Assembly: GCA_011032825.1 (NCBI GenBank)
Contig: JAADJZ010000005.1
Location: forward strand, 1,059,001 to 1,123,000
From: Massariosphaeria phaeospora
Lineage: Eukaryota > Ascomycota > Dothideomycetes > Pleosporales
DNA length: 64,000 nucleotides
Reading direction: 5' to 3'
The notes under the pieces are model-generated. The model saw only the letters and a program-made list of their open reading frames with translations. It did not search any database and was not told the DNA's origin. Shown piece after piece: positions 1-11,246 of this stretch. How positions within the stretch are numbered: position 1 is the first letter of the stretch; each line of letters starts with the position of its first letter. Made by a program: the position numbers and the translations under genes.

Positions 1-3000
1 ATGGCGAAGGCCTCGTGTGCGGGACGTAGTTGTGCTCGTCGGTGCCGTTTGTTTCCGGCCTGTCCAGATCCATGTCTTCGTCATGTATGAGTGCGGATGA
101 GGGCGAGTAATCTGGTGCCACTGAGTTGAGAGCTTTAGCCAGCTGTTTACCGGTCCCTAGGATGTCGTCGTAGGCAGCTGCGACTGTCGCAAGACAGGCC
201 TCCGTCTCGCCGTCTTGGAGCGCGCAGATGGTCGCGTAGCTGACGAAGCTGTGCAGTTTGTCTCGTTGCTTTGCGGTGAGAAGACCGTACCGGTAGTCCC
301 ATAGCTTGTCGTACTTCTTCTTTGACATGTAGCTTCTCTTCCTCACAGACTGCGTCTCATCGGGCTGTAGCAGCTCTGACAACAGTGCTCTATCCTCCGC
401 ATTCGTCTCACTGAAGGCTTGGCCGAAGAAGTAGTATCGGATCACGAAATCTTTGATCTTGTCATCGAAGCTCTTCAGCGTCTTCACTGTGTCCGCGTCA
501 AGGTTGCTGTCTTCTGCGAACAATGCGCTCAATGCATCGAGCTGCTCTGTGTCGAGATCGAGAAGGCTTTGGCCAATAGTGTGGTATTGCGTGATGAAGT
601 CTTTGACGCCGCCTAAGGGGCTTGTGTTGTGCTCGTGGAGAAGTCCGTCACCTCCATCCTGCTGGGGTACATCTCGCTTACGGTGAGTGAAGTCCTCTGC
701 AACAAGTTCTTGTGCAGTGAGCGCCCCTAGGACCTCATTTTTTGCAGCATTTCCCAGCGTCGTCCAGGCATTTTTGAAGGCTTGCGCCACCGTTCCCAGA
801 TACTCGTTCCGCTCGTCCGAGTCTGTAAGACTATGGTATGCATCCACTTCTCTTGCGGCAGTCGTAAAGGCAAACAACGATTCTATGCCCAAGTTCTTAA
901 GTATCTGAGCCCAGTCTACCTCGGCCAAGGAGCCTTCAGGGTAAAATGATACCTCGGGCAGTTCCTCAGAGTCGGTAAGCCACTGCAGTATCGGAATCTT
1001 CGACGTGTCTCTGAATGCGTCCAAGATGGCGGGTATCGCCTCCATAATGCTAGACGGTAGTTCTACTGCGGACTGGATAGAACTTGAGATACGATCTATG
1101 AGATCGCCGAATGCCTGTCGTGTAGACTCATCTAGATTGTCAAACGACGTGCCCTGCGAGTCGGCTAGATTAGAACCGACGTTTTCCTCCGGAATGGAAT
1201 CTGGATTCGCAACGTCGCCGTTGATAAGCTCATCCAATTCATCCACCATATCGGCAGGATCTACTTCTTGTCGCGAAATGTCAGATGTGACTTGAGATGT
1301 GGGCGCCAAAAAACTGAACAGTTGATTCTTTGTTGATTGGTCCATCAAATCAAGGATGCCGCCAACAGCCTTATTGGTGTCCTCAGTGTCCAAGGCAGGC
1401 ACGACAGGTCCCTGGGAAATCAACGCTGGATCTGGTGCAGCGTCTATGGGCGGCGCAGTGACCAAACTATCCGCCAGTGCTAAGAGCTGGTCTTGAGCAT
1501 TGTCACCCAATGCGCTCCATATATTTGCAGCTGGTAGGTGTTGTATAGGGGCTACAGTGTTCGAAATTCCATGAACGGGAGAAATGACACCCTGAACCCC
1601 TGATATCGGTGGTACTGGCAGGCTGAGTGGCGCGGGAAAGTTTCCGTCTGTAATTCTGCCTTCCGTACCCATGGAGGTATCCTCAGGATTAGGACCGAAG
1701 GCTTCAGGGCCGGAGCCATCGCCAATTCCAAATTCAATAGCTACTGGTGCACTAGGTACAGGTTCGAATATCTCGGGGTACGTTCCATCGCCGACTTCAG
1801 GATCAAGAGGAAGAGGTGCCGGGTGTATGTTGTCCAGATCCTCGTCCGTGGTGATCACGCCTCCGGTTAACAGTGAGACTACTACTGGTTTCGGGACTGG
1901 TTTAGAAATCCCCAGAGGTACTGATGGGGTTGCCAGCTCTGGCTTGGACATACTCTGATTCGTGTAGTACATAGGCGCAAACCCTGGTACTTTCTGCCAC
2001 ACTCTCAGACTCTTAAACGCCCAGTATGCCTCGCTGAACGCCTCTGGATTACTTCCGACAAAGTCAACGCAGCTCTCGCTCGAGGTGGCATATGCTGATC
2101 TTTGGCATTGTGAACCTTCATTACCAAAGGTACCACCCGCCCATCCTCCACAGAACGTGGTGTCAAACACGATAGTGTGGTTGAAGAACTTGTCAGTAAA
2201 AGACGATGAGCAGTCACCGGCGAAAGACGCGCTGGGACGATTGAATGTTGACGGGTCTGGATGAGAGTGGGAAGAGTAGAACGACTCAGGTGAAGAGATT
2301 GACTCCGGCACGGCGTTCGAGGGGAAGAACCAGATGTTGATAGCTGAAGACGTCCATTCCATGGCGTAAACCTAGCTTTGGTCAGCTACTACAACAGTCT
2401 TGTTGTTTGTGTACATACACCGCCACCATTCCGGTTGAAACCTTCGCCGAAGTTGTAGGGCTCACTAAACTCAGTACCGCAACCCTGGTTTTTGTCATGT
2501 TCGATATTACAATCGGTGCTCTTCCAGCTACCAGTTTGATCTGTCGCATTAGACACACCGCATTCTCCTGCAGCATGGAGAGCTGCGTTGTTGTGAATCG
2601 CATCGTTGACATTCTCGATGATGTCTATCTCGCCATCCACTGGCCAGTCACCGAGACCAACAGTCCAGAAAGCTTTGCAAATCATCAGTAAACCACATAA
2701 GATATTATCCACTACTCACCTGGCCAGATTCCGCATCCCGTAGGAATATGCGTTAAATCCAGCACGAAGAGGCCCTCAGTAAAAGTCGACTTGCTCTCGA
2801 GTCTTACACTTGGACGGCCAGGACCTCCAGCTGGGTAGACATTCGTGCTGTCAACGCCAAGATAGATGAGTCCAGACTCATTGCCTACCAGACGGTTGTG
2901 CGCAGCTGTCTCTAAAGGGACGTATTGCACGAATCCATCTGTTGGATCAGGACCCTACGAAGGATTTAACGGGGGACAGCAAGCGCTACGGGGGATACGT

Positions 3001-3125
3001 ACAGTATAGAAGCGAAACTCATCGAAAAAGTTCTGCGCTGTGTATGTTTGTGTGAGCTCGTATTGCTGAGAGAGGACGAGTGGCAACAAGAGGAGAAGGC
3101 CCCATGTTGACGCGAGATGAGACAT
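1..3125 (-). CDS. Secreted GH16 glucanase-like protein with very long C-terminal extension (3' end outside window)
   Basis: Four exons can be read on the minus strand: 3125-3003, 2954-2720, 2672-2419 and 2371-1, the last open to the window edge. All introns are GT-AG and phases match, giving at least 994 residues. Residues 1-20 form a hydrophobic signal peptide. A GH16 (laminarinase-like) domain spans about residues 30-330, with the catalytic signature GEIDIIEN giving E134, D136 and E139. GH16 enzymes hydrolyse or remodel beta-1,3(4)-glucans, so an extracellular or cell-wall role is expected. After the domain, a single stop-free exon adds at least 660 residues of acidic, Pro/Ser/Asp-rich and partly helical sequence that I do not recognise. 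It includes two dibasic stretches, HRKR near base 680 and VRKR near base 335, resembling Kex2 cleavage sites. Most family members are only 300-450 residues, so the tail is unusual. The GH16 call is secure; the tail function is unknown. Confidence 0.88.
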
Positions 3126-3741
3126 CGTATCGTCGATGGTTTACTTCACATTGAGAAAAATGATAGGGAAGTCGAGGATTTCGGGATCAAAGCCGTGGTC
3201 GTCAAGTTGATGTGGGATGTTGCATTCTTCACGTTCAACGCGTTGGTAATACATTCCGGTACAAGAACCAAAAATGTGAAATACATCAGACCACCGTATA
3301 CGGAGTGAACTTGCAATTTTTGCCAACCGCTCGCTGGGGCAATCAGCCAGATAATTAGAGGAGTAGGCGAAAGTAGCATGCTGGTAGGAGTTTGATTGGA
3401 GCTCTGGACAAACAATATTGCCAGCCTTTGGCAGTTATTGCAAGTTTATACAGTAGTCCTTTTGCGCCATTCCTATAATGCCCCCTTCTCCAGGTCGTTA
3501 CGTATTCGTCCCTTCATCTGGTGTACTGTTAGCAGCGTATATTGATGGTGAATGGGCAAGAAGACGTACCTCCCCTATCCCAACGCCAAGTAGACCGGGT
3601 ATCTCATGAGATGGAAAAGGTTCAAGGGTTCGCCGGAAACAACTCGTCGAACAACGTCCAGAAACTGAACAGGTCGAATACACCGTCGTCGGAGTCAGAA
3701 TCAGTCAGCGAACGCACGAGGATAGTAGTGCGCCAGAGGCG
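3126..3741. other. Intergenic region upstream of the GH16 gene
   Basis: This 616-bp stretch holds the GH16 upstream region and the 3' side of CDC26. Short open frames on both strands have no recognisable domain. No RNA gene or repeat was seen. Confidence 0.6.
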
Positions 3742-3948
3742 TCAATTACTCTGGCCCATGATGCGATTGTTTTTGCCGTTCTGTTGCTTGGCGGTCGCAG
3801 ACGTCTCCTTGCTCTTGTCCAAGTTTTCAGTCAACTGAGAGGACTCTTGCTGTTGCTTTTTGGCCAACAGCTTGCGCTGACGGTTGGCCTCGAATTGCTC
3901 GACGTCAATGGATGTGATGGTGATGGCGGTGGGGGCGCGTCGAAGCAT
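3742..3948 (-). CDS. CDC26: Anaphase-promoting complex subunit CDC26
   Basis: This is a 68-residue, single-exon protein. It begins MLRRAPTAITI, closely matching the conserved N-terminus of CDC26 (Hcn1 in fission yeast), which starts MLRR.PT. In known structures that N-terminal segment threads into the TPR superhelix of APC6/Cut9 and stabilises it. The rest is polar, Lys/Gln/Ser-rich and probably disordered, ending NNRIMGQSN. An in-frame ATG 57 bases upstream (4005) would add 19 residues. I chose 3948 because family members start exactly at MLRR. The APC/C is the nuclear ubiquitin ligase that drives mitotic exit, and CDC26 is a small scaffold subunit. The gene is divergent from the neighbouring mitochondrial-type gene, sharing an upstream region of under 410 bp. 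The call rests on the N-terminal motif and on size; a further 3' exon cannot be excluded. Confidence 0.78.
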   Translation of the reverse strand: MLRRAPTAITITSIDVEQFEANRQRKLLAKKQQQESSQLTENLDKSKETSATAKQQNGKNNRIMGQSN

Positions 3949-4352
3949 GTTGAAGGTCTTGGTGGAGTGGGGGGCGGGTGCAAGAGATGAATGAAGTATA
4001 TTCAAAATTGAGAGAGCTCAAAGCTGCTGTAATCGATTGAGATCAGAGGATATGTGGCCGTGAGAATAGTCGGTGTGATTGTGGTTGAGGTGGCGATGGA
4101 TTTCAACTGTTGGAGCTCGGAGGCTGGGCGGCAGCTACACTAGTCCCTCTGGGTGTTAGCCTTGATTCGATGGACCACCCCGGTCGTGCCAAGACTCGGC
4201 CAGGCAAAAAGGGTTGCGACGAGGAGCACCCACCGTCAACAGCCATGGGTCCACCACAAATGCCCGTATCCCCGTCACTGGGCTTGTTTCGGCGTCGATT
4301 CGCGCGGGACATCACAGCACTTGCTGATGCTTCGTCGCGCTCGACAGCGGCC
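3949..4352. promoter_or_regulatory. Divergent promoter region between CDC26 and the mitochondrial-presequence gene
   Basis: The region lies between two divergently transcribed genes. Its right part (4110-4352) stays open in the frame of the plus-strand gene and contains the first copy of a 108-bp duplication. It may therefore be 5' UTR or an alternative coding start. No defined core element could be assigned. Confidence 0.4.
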
Positions 4353-4460
4353 ATGCATCCACCACAAATACCAGTAACCCCGTCACTGGGCTTGTTTCGG
4401 CGGCGATTGGTTCAGGACATCACCGTTCCCAATGCCTCGTCACGCTCGTTGCACGTCTCC
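4245..4460 (+). repeat. Imperfect 108-bp direct duplication covering a start codon and presequence
   Basis: Units 4245-4352 and 4353-4460 each begin with ATG. They encode the parallel peptides MGPPQMPVSPSLGLFRRR and MHPPQIPVTPSLGLFRRR in the same frame. The nucleotide match is strongest from CCACCACAAAT through GGGCTTGTTTCGGCG, and it continues to a shared SSRS-coding segment. Confidence 0.8.
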
Positions 4461-5293
4461 GCACGCAGGCTTGAAGACCAGCCCAGCAATCCACCCCCTT
4501 CAGCGCCAGGTACGTATCCTATGGGCGGAAGACTGCGCGCTCTGGAGCATGCTGGCTGACACCGGCCACTCTAGCTCCCCAGCAACAACGCGACACCCGC
4601 CGGGCCCGCTCCGCCGAAGTCTCCGAAAAGCTCCGCGGCATCGCATACCGTCGACCCCTTCCTGCGAGTACCCCACAGGCAGGCGGCGCATCCCCCAGCG
4701 GCCAGCATCTAGAAGGAGCACCCAATGGCGTCGTTATGGCAAAAGGCCCTTCGGCCATCCGTAGAGTCCCACAGCGCCCTGGTGTCCAAGGCGAACAAGG
4801 TGCTACACATCGACTGCTACCTCAAAGACCTGCCGGCGATGCGCCAGTCCGCAGCCCCATGGCTCCCGCAGGCACAATGGTCCGCGCCCCCTCGCAGCTC
4901 AATATATCGCGCAGTGCTGGGGGCCCTCAGTCTGGAGGTCCCAATCTTCGCGGCCGTGGATCCGTCGCAGGCGCAAGTCGCGCGGTTCGGGGGTCTAAAG
5001 AAGCGAGGCCGAAGCAGCGTGAGAGGAAGGCCGCAGGTGCGGGTGCGGCTGGCATGTTCGTGGACGTGAAGACTGAGGATACGTTGTCGGATGGCATGGT
5101 TCAACAGTTGCTGCGGCTGCAGAACAAAGAGTGGGAGCGGAAGCCTTACGAACCGCGGTACGGGCTGGGAAGTCCGGCGGTGGCAGAGTTGCTTGAAGAG
5201 GGCAAGAAGCTGTTCGAGGGCGAGGTGAAGAAGGAGAAGGCGTGGGGCCGGTTGGAGAAGAGGATAGGCATTGTGGGGATGCATGGTGCATAA
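4353..5293 (+). CDS. Putative mitochondrial protein with conserved basic C-terminus (family not recognised)
   Basis: Two exons, 4353-4509 and 4575-5293, are joined by a GTACGT...CTAG intron in phase 1 and give 291 residues. If the in-frame ATG at 4245 is used, the protein has 327 residues. The N-terminus is rich in Arg, Ser and Leu without acidic residues (SLGLFRRRL, SLHVSARR), as in mitochondrial presequences. The middle is a low-complexity Pro/Gly/Ala/Arg linker. The last 75 residues are charged and look conserved, with the motif KPYEPRYGLGSPAVAELLEE and a terminal RIGIVGMHGA. That pattern would suit a mitochondrial ribosome or matrix-associated protein, but I cannot name the family. The gene converges with UBA3, with 246 bp between stop codons. 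Gene existence and splicing are well supported; function is inference only. Confidence 0.65.
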
Positions 5294-5539
5294 AACTATG
5301 GTCATGTTTGGAATGGGCTTGGGACGGAACTGTAGCATATGTATACACATTTGTCAAATATACCAATCAAGAGGAAGCTGGATTGTTCCAACTTGATCTT
5401 CAGTGCTACCGCTCAACGCATATTCGAAGGCCCCTTTTATTGTTTTGTATGGACGTGTGCCTCGAGTTGTCTCCATTTATCACTCAACTTCTCGCGATAC
5501 TCTAGGTAGCGCCACATGGTTCCGCTCGCGTCAGATCCA

Positions 5540-7017
5540 TCATTTGAAGATCAGCTTGTACTTGAACTGCGTGGGGAATGCGGGGTCTGTAATAGCGACT
5601 TCCTCGCCATCCTCGACCAGTTCGCTCAGCTTCTTCGAAAGATTGGGGCGTGTCTGCTCCTCTAGACCCACCGGTGTCTGGTAGTATAGCGACTTGGCTT
5701 CGGAGCGAATAGATGGCTTCTTGAGTTGACTGCAAGTTCATTAGCATCTGGGTAACAGTGATGGCGTGTGCGAAACATACGCTTCCGGCCTCTCCGCCAG
5801 ATCATCCAGAAATTCCTGCAGTGTCACCTTTGGATCAACCTGTAACGGTCTCGCAAGGTTGCCCTCACTGCACACCGGGCAATCAGGCTTCCTCTCGTGT
5901 TCGAAGGTGTATGTGTAGACACTCTCATCGCCCGTGTACATCATGTAGTTGTTCGTGCCCGGGAAGCCCAAGAAGGGGTTGGTGTTCGTGGCGATCTTGA
6001 AAGCTTCATTGCAGCAGCTTGCGGCAACAATCGCGTTGGTCGATGCAATGGCTGGGATGATGTTCTTGACGACACCCTGGGTCATAGAGTATGTGACGCC
6101 AGGGATGTTGAACTCTTGTGCGCGCTTGAGCGCCTTCTGGTAGAGCCAGGTGATGTGCTCCGGATCGTCATTGTCAAGCGTTATGTCTTTGCGCTCTTCT
6201 TCCCAGGCAATGATGTGCGCCCACTCAATACAGTGCTGTGGCTGTCGAGGAATCGTCGCCAGCGTACACAGAGGGACTGCGGCACGCGGGGCATGCATGT
6301 CTAACTGGCACTCGATGCAACTGGTCATGGTAGGGAAGATAACCCTTGCCTGGCCTTTGAAGCCCTCCGTACCGCCATCAATCAATGGCTTCATAGAGTC
6401 TGGGTTGTCTTCATCAACCATGCCGACGAGCGTAGCGTTGATCCAGCGACGGGCTTCGATGCTGTCGAGACCACAAACAATCATGGCGAACTGCATGTAG
6501 TATTCCTCGTCCTTGTCCTGTAGCTTTCCGCAATAGGGTGTAATTTTAACCCCCTTTACGCGCTTTTCGACAAATTTGGCTGCAACATCGGCTTTGTAAC
6601 TCCCCACATCTGCGTGGCGGAACAGGAACTGACGGTTCAGGTTTGACACATCGATGGTGTCCATGTCGATCACATGAATGTCTTTGAAGCCGGATAGGGC
6701 TAAGTTCTTGAGTATTTCACACCCTAGTCCACCAGCACCACTGTCATATCATCAGACAAGTCAACAAGTTCTGACCTCGGGATGTTGTAACTCACATGAC
6801 GCTAGATGTTTGTCAGCTCTTGACTCTTCTTATACCTAGGTATAGCGTCAGAAGATGCTTACAGAATCTTTGATCTAGACAGCCCCTCAATCGCCATCAC
6901 TCCAGGGAGCCATTCCTCATCTGTGAACGGCCCAGGCCTGTTGAGTATGGTGTCGAGATACTTCCTGCGCGACAAAGTTAGTTGTCTGAAGGCCTGCGAT
7001 AATCCCGTGTCTACCAT
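5540..7017 (-). CDS. UBA3: NEDD8-activating enzyme E1 catalytic subunit UBA3
   Basis: Four exons, 7017-6863, 6801-6796 (only 6 nt), 6740-5781 and 5729-5540, give 436 residues, the usual UBA3 length. All splice sites are GT-AG and phases agree. Visible features are the ATP-binding loop GAGGLGCE (residues 55-62), the VIDMDTIDVSNLNRQFLFR segment, zinc-ligand pairs CIEC (195, 198) and CPVC (341, 344), and the catalytic cysteine in VPLCTLATIP (C212). The ubiquitin-fold E2-binding domain ends in QFKYKLIFK. With its partner ULA1/APPBP1, UBA3 adenylates NEDD8/Rub1, forms a thioester and passes it to UBC12 for cullin neddylation. The start at 7017 is the first in-frame ATG; an additional upstream exon is possible. 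The gene is divergent from TEL2 (404 bp between starts). The call is very secure. Confidence 0.95.
6796..6801 (-). other. UBA3: 6-nt microexon (CGTCAT) of UBA3
   Basis: On the minus strand the six bases are preceded by an intron ending ACATCTAG and followed by GTGAGT. Including them gives SKILVIGAGGLGCE, the canonical E1 nucleotide-binding sequence. Skipping them stays in frame but deletes V53 and I54. The flanking introns are 61 nt (6862-6802) and 55 nt (6795-6741). Confidence 0.85.
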
Positions 7018-7421
7018 CTTGTCCGCTGTGTATCTCCGCTTTCCGAGAGACTTGCACTCAGTGTGTCTGTCATCTTTATATGTTGTCGTGGGAAGCGGCG
7101 GTGCAACTTTAAAGTGAGACAAACCTTAGGAACATGTAGGCACCAGGGCTCCATTCGATCTAGCTCGTTGCCAAGGCGCTAAGGTCCCGAGATGGTACAG
7201 TTGCTCCCAGCGACCTTTGCATCATCAAGCGCCTACCAGCTTCTCCTCGTAAGGTCTTTGCATATCATCGTCCCCTCAAAGCTAATTTTTTATGTCAGCT
7301 CTGCATAAGCAACCCTAGGAATTCTCTTCTAGGCTGCCAGGTCCGCGTATGCGCCATAAGCCTGCACGAAACTGCGACTCATACACTGGGATATAAGTCA
7401 TAAGGTTGAGATGAGTAGGAC
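7018..7421. promoter_or_regulatory. Shared divergent promoter of UBA3 and TEL2
   Basis: Just over 400 bp separates the two start codons. No clear TATA box or binding-site array was recognised. The open frame upstream of the UBA3 ATG lacks family similarity and is treated as 5' leader. Confidence 0.55.
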
Positions 7422-10400
7422 ATGGAAGAACTCCTCACTCAAGTTTCAACTACCAAGGTGAAGCGTTCTACAACACCACTCATCCAGGCGTCTGCCAGTC
7501 AGTACACCAAGAGTCAACGGCCTATCAAATCAGCAGAAGATGCTCTGGAGGCACTCAAGAACCAACCAGATCTTGACACTGTTCACAAAATCCTAAGTTA
7601 TCTTGCGGCTGAATCCGAGTTAGATGAAGGCTTCAGTCTCGTTGTGCCAGAGCCACTTTCCGCTAATATCGCGTACAACCTTGTCAACAATACGATCCCA
7701 GACTTTTGGAGAACGTTTAAGCCGGCAGCAAAGCAGCGGAAGCATCTTATAAGATGTTTGCAAAATCCTTGCGGCCTTGGAACGATCATCAGTAGACTGC
7801 GCCCTCTGATTTTAGACTGTCGCCAGAAGAAATCTGTCGATATCACTAGAGATCCATCAGCCCATATAGAAGATCTCATCGACGTTCTAGAACATGTCCT
7901 TTCGGGAGATCGTATCTCCAGTCAAATCTGGAACGATATCAAGACCCACGCAAAGAATGACATGCAAAAGAAGCTGGTTTGGAGAGAGTACGTTGCTCAG
8001 ACTGCATCTGGAAGGATCTTATCCCTTGTGGCCGAAGCAGAAGATGCACTCAAAGAGCGTATACCATCAAGACGACCGTCATGGCTCGCAGACGGCAATG
8101 GATTTGCTTCATGGCTAGGCCGTAATATCGCTTTCCTCATGAACGAAAACTCTGGCGTGGAAGAATCAGTAGTCGCTGTGACAGAAGTCTGCGGCAAGGC
8201 ACTGATGCTAGGCTATACTGGTAAGTCTAGCATGTTCAACTGTCTTCGTTCGTTGACCAAGAAGACCGCATTGCCGAATCCATTACTTCGACTGTCATTC
8301 GAGACGAGTCTACGCAAACGTTTGAGGGCTTCCTCCGGAAACTGAAAGCTTTTGAACAACGCAAATACCTTGACGCTGTCATTGCATATGTAGCAAAGCA
8401 GTACTGCAAATCAATTGTGGGAAAAGGGGAAGATGTACCCGAGGAATCTTCACCTACTATCTCCGGTATCGCCACTCTGTTGCGACGGTTGGTGAAGGAG
8501 AACGAGCTCCTCGAAGATCATCTTGTGATTACACTTACCAAATCTACTGTTGCTGCACTCGATGACTCCATTGCTGCTCGTCGAGGTGTTATCGCTGCAG
8601 TGGCTCAAAACGAAGGCAAGTCAAAAGTGGAACTTGAGCGATGAGTACTGATGGTCCCAGACAAGATCCAGACTGTGTTAGAAAACTGCCTCAAGCTCTT
8701 TGGCGACTCGTTTTATGTTAAGCACACCCCTATCATGCAGCAAGAAGGTACTTATGTTTGTTCGACTTCACTTGACTATGCTTTACTGAATAGCTCAGCC
8801 CTTGCCCAGACATTAGCAATCACATGTGGCTACGTCCAGCGATCACAACCTATGTTTCTTACGATGATGGCTAAGTCGAGTTACCATACTGCTGGGATGT
8901 CGAACCGTATAGGAGCCAGTTCACCCAGAGCCCGCTTTCTAGGCATAGCCATAGGCACAGCTATCTCGAAGATGGTGGATAAGCCCGATCTCCAACTCAA
9001 GTTCGAATTGGAAGGCGACGAAGCCACAGAAGCCAAGTGGTACCAGCGGCTCACGAACATATATGACAAGCTAGGCAAACTCTCCGATCTAAAGGTGCAA
9101 GCGAGCAAAGTCGTGGCTAGAAAAAAGAAACATCCCCAGCAATCCAAACCTCTAGCCAACACGGAGATTGTCGGTCCCAGGGTTGTCGAGATTTTGAACG
9201 ACTCCGATGTCGATGAAGACGATGACCTAGTACCCTACGAAAAGCCCGACTCAGACCCCGACGACGACACAGACGACGCAACAGAGATCAATCGCAACAA
9301 ACCCACCGCACCAGTCTACATCCGCGATCTCATAGCCGGACTCCGCGACCAAGACCACTACGACCGCCACCAACTGTCTCTCGCCACGGCCGCCTCCCTG
9401 ATCCGAAGGAAGGCAAACTTCGGCACCGAAGTCACTGACCATCTCGACGAGCTTGCCACCATTCTGATAGGCCTAAGCGACAACTACGACCTCCCCGACT
9501 TCGCCGTGCAACGCCAGCAAGCCCTCATCGCCGTCCTGCTCGCCAAACCCGCGCCCATGGCCCAATGGTTCGCCCGCGCCTTCTTCTCGGGCGACTACTC
9601 GCTCACGCAGCGCGTCGCCATGCTCACCACCCTCGGTCTCGGCGCGCGCGAACTCGCCGGCCTCAAGGACGCGTCCACCGAAGACTTGATCCCCTCCACG
9701 CCCTCCTTCCCCAGCAAAACCCTCCCAGCACACCTCCACGAACTCTACACTCCGGCCTCCGACCCCGACCCAGTCGCCAAAATCACCCGCGGCCTCGCCC
9801 AACAACTCCTCTCGCCCATGGCCGCCACCGCCGCCGACCAGCTCACAGGCCCGAACATCCTCAAAGTGCGCACCTTCTCCTCGCGCATGGCCGTCGAGGC
9901 CAAGCGACGCAAGCCCATCCCCAACGCGCTCGCCAAGATCGTCGCCGACAACTTCTTCTTCCCGCTCACGGGTCGCTGGTGGATGACGCTGCGCTCGAAC
10001 GCGAACGCCAACTCCTCCATCTACGCGTCCACGCATCTGCTGCCGCCGTTGCTGCACACGCTCGCGCTGCTGCTGTACGCGGCGGGCGCCAATACGCTCG
10101 CGCTGCCGCAGATGACGCGCGAGTTCTGGGACCTGCTGCTCTCGGTGCGCGGGCTTGCGGCGAACGACAAGGCGGTGTTGGGGGCGCTGCTGTTTGCGCT
10201 GTTGATGCTGCTGGAGACGAACGAGGATCAGGAGCGGCTGGCGACGGAGCAGGCCAAGGAGCTGTTGGAGACGCAGCAGTGGGTTAAGATGGTGTTTGAT
10301 GGGCTGGGCGCGGGGAGCGACGAGGATGAGAAGGTGAGGGTGTTGGCGGCGGGCGTGTTGGTGCGAGCGCAGGAGGTGGTGGAGAAGTATCAGCGGAGGA

Positions 10401-10426
10401 TGGTGGGTGCTATGATGGATTATTGA
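7422..10426 (+). CDS. TEL2: Telomere length regulation protein TEL2 (TELO2 family)
   Basis: Four exons are proposed: 7422-8220, 8265-8615, 8661-8747 and 8799-10426, giving 954 residues. The first intron acceptor could also be at 8261, which adds one residue. The second intron is GC-AG. The protein is an all-helical repeat solenoid. The conserved TELO2 region lies around YIRDLIAGLRDQDHYDRHQ, followed by the segment ending LLAKPAPMAQWFARAFFSGD. An acidic linker (SDVDEDDDLVPYEKPDSD) precedes this domain, as in other TEL2 proteins. TEL2 works with TTI1 and TTI2 and HSP90/R2TP to mature PIKK kinases (TOR, ATM, ATR, DNA-PK type), linking it to growth and the DNA damage response. Codon use becomes markedly GC-rich in the last third. 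The call is secure; exact splice sites are inferred from frame and homology. Confidence 0.9.
8616..8660 (+). other. TEL2: GC-AG intron in TEL2
   Basis: The donor is AAG|GCAAGT and the acceptor is TCCCAG. The 45-nt intron is a multiple of three but carries an in-frame TGA, so retention would truncate the protein. No suitable GT donor keeps the frame at this point. GCAAGT is the classical non-canonical donor. Confidence 0.7.
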
Positions 10427-11246
10427 GGTGGACAGCGGGAGGCTGGCGTTGAGGCAGTACGGTTCATATCTCAGCCGGCCTGTCCAAGATTGATAGTCCT
10501 TGGTCTTTTCGTGATGCACCTATCCTGCGTCACCCATCCATCATGCCTTCCCTACCATGTCCACCGTTCTGTACGCATCAAGGGGAAGCAGTGTGATACG
10601 CAAGTATGCATTCCTACTCAACTAGGTACCCATTTCCCCCACCCATGCATGCATGCACTGCATCACCGATGCCCATGCAAAATGCAGCCCAGCCAGCCGG
10701 CACCCAATATTCACAAGAGGCCCCCACAAATACAATTAACAGCCCGACGATACCGCGCTCGTCTGCCCAGTGCACCCGCACTGGTATTAGATTAAAAATT
10801 GAAAAAGGGACGGAATAAAGTGGGGGATAAAAGGTTGCCGCATCAGCAATACACGTCCCACGCATTGCGGGATTCTGCAGCCGTATCAAACAGGTACCGA
10901 AGCAATGATTTGGACAAAGGAGAAGCAGGAGACGGGGAATTTTTACTACAAAGAAAAAAAAATGAGATGTAGAGGAACGTGAGAGAGAAAGAAGGAATAT
11001 TGGTGTGTGCCCGGGGTTTGTGCCACGGGCAGGTATCATGGTCAAGCTTAGGGAAGAGAACGGGAACCCCCATGCTGAAAGTACATACAAGGAAAACAAG
11101 ACCGACGGGCCTTTTCTTGGTTCCTTGGATATATGTAAAATGGATGAATGCAGCCGAAAACCCAAAGGACGCCATCACCAGCAAGGAAGAGGGATTGTCG
11201 TAGACACATTCAGAGAATTCGATCTTGGCCGTGAATGTTCGAGGTA
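10427..11246. other. Convergent intergenic region between TEL2 and the Sel1-repeat gene
   Basis: The 820 bp hold the two facing 3' UTRs, including an A-rich run near 10,955. Open frames here overlap on both strands and show no domain. No RNA gene was recognised. Confidence 0.6.

Noticed and set aside
3498..3683. 61-codon minus-strand frame near CDC26 as a possible extra exon
   Set aside because: The CDC26 frame ends with a normal stop at 3742, and no family sequence is found further downstream.
9473..10519. 348-codon open frame antisense to TEL2
   Set aside because: It arises from GC-rich third positions of the TEL2 3' end. The peptide is low-complexity His/Gln/Arg/Gly and not protein-like.
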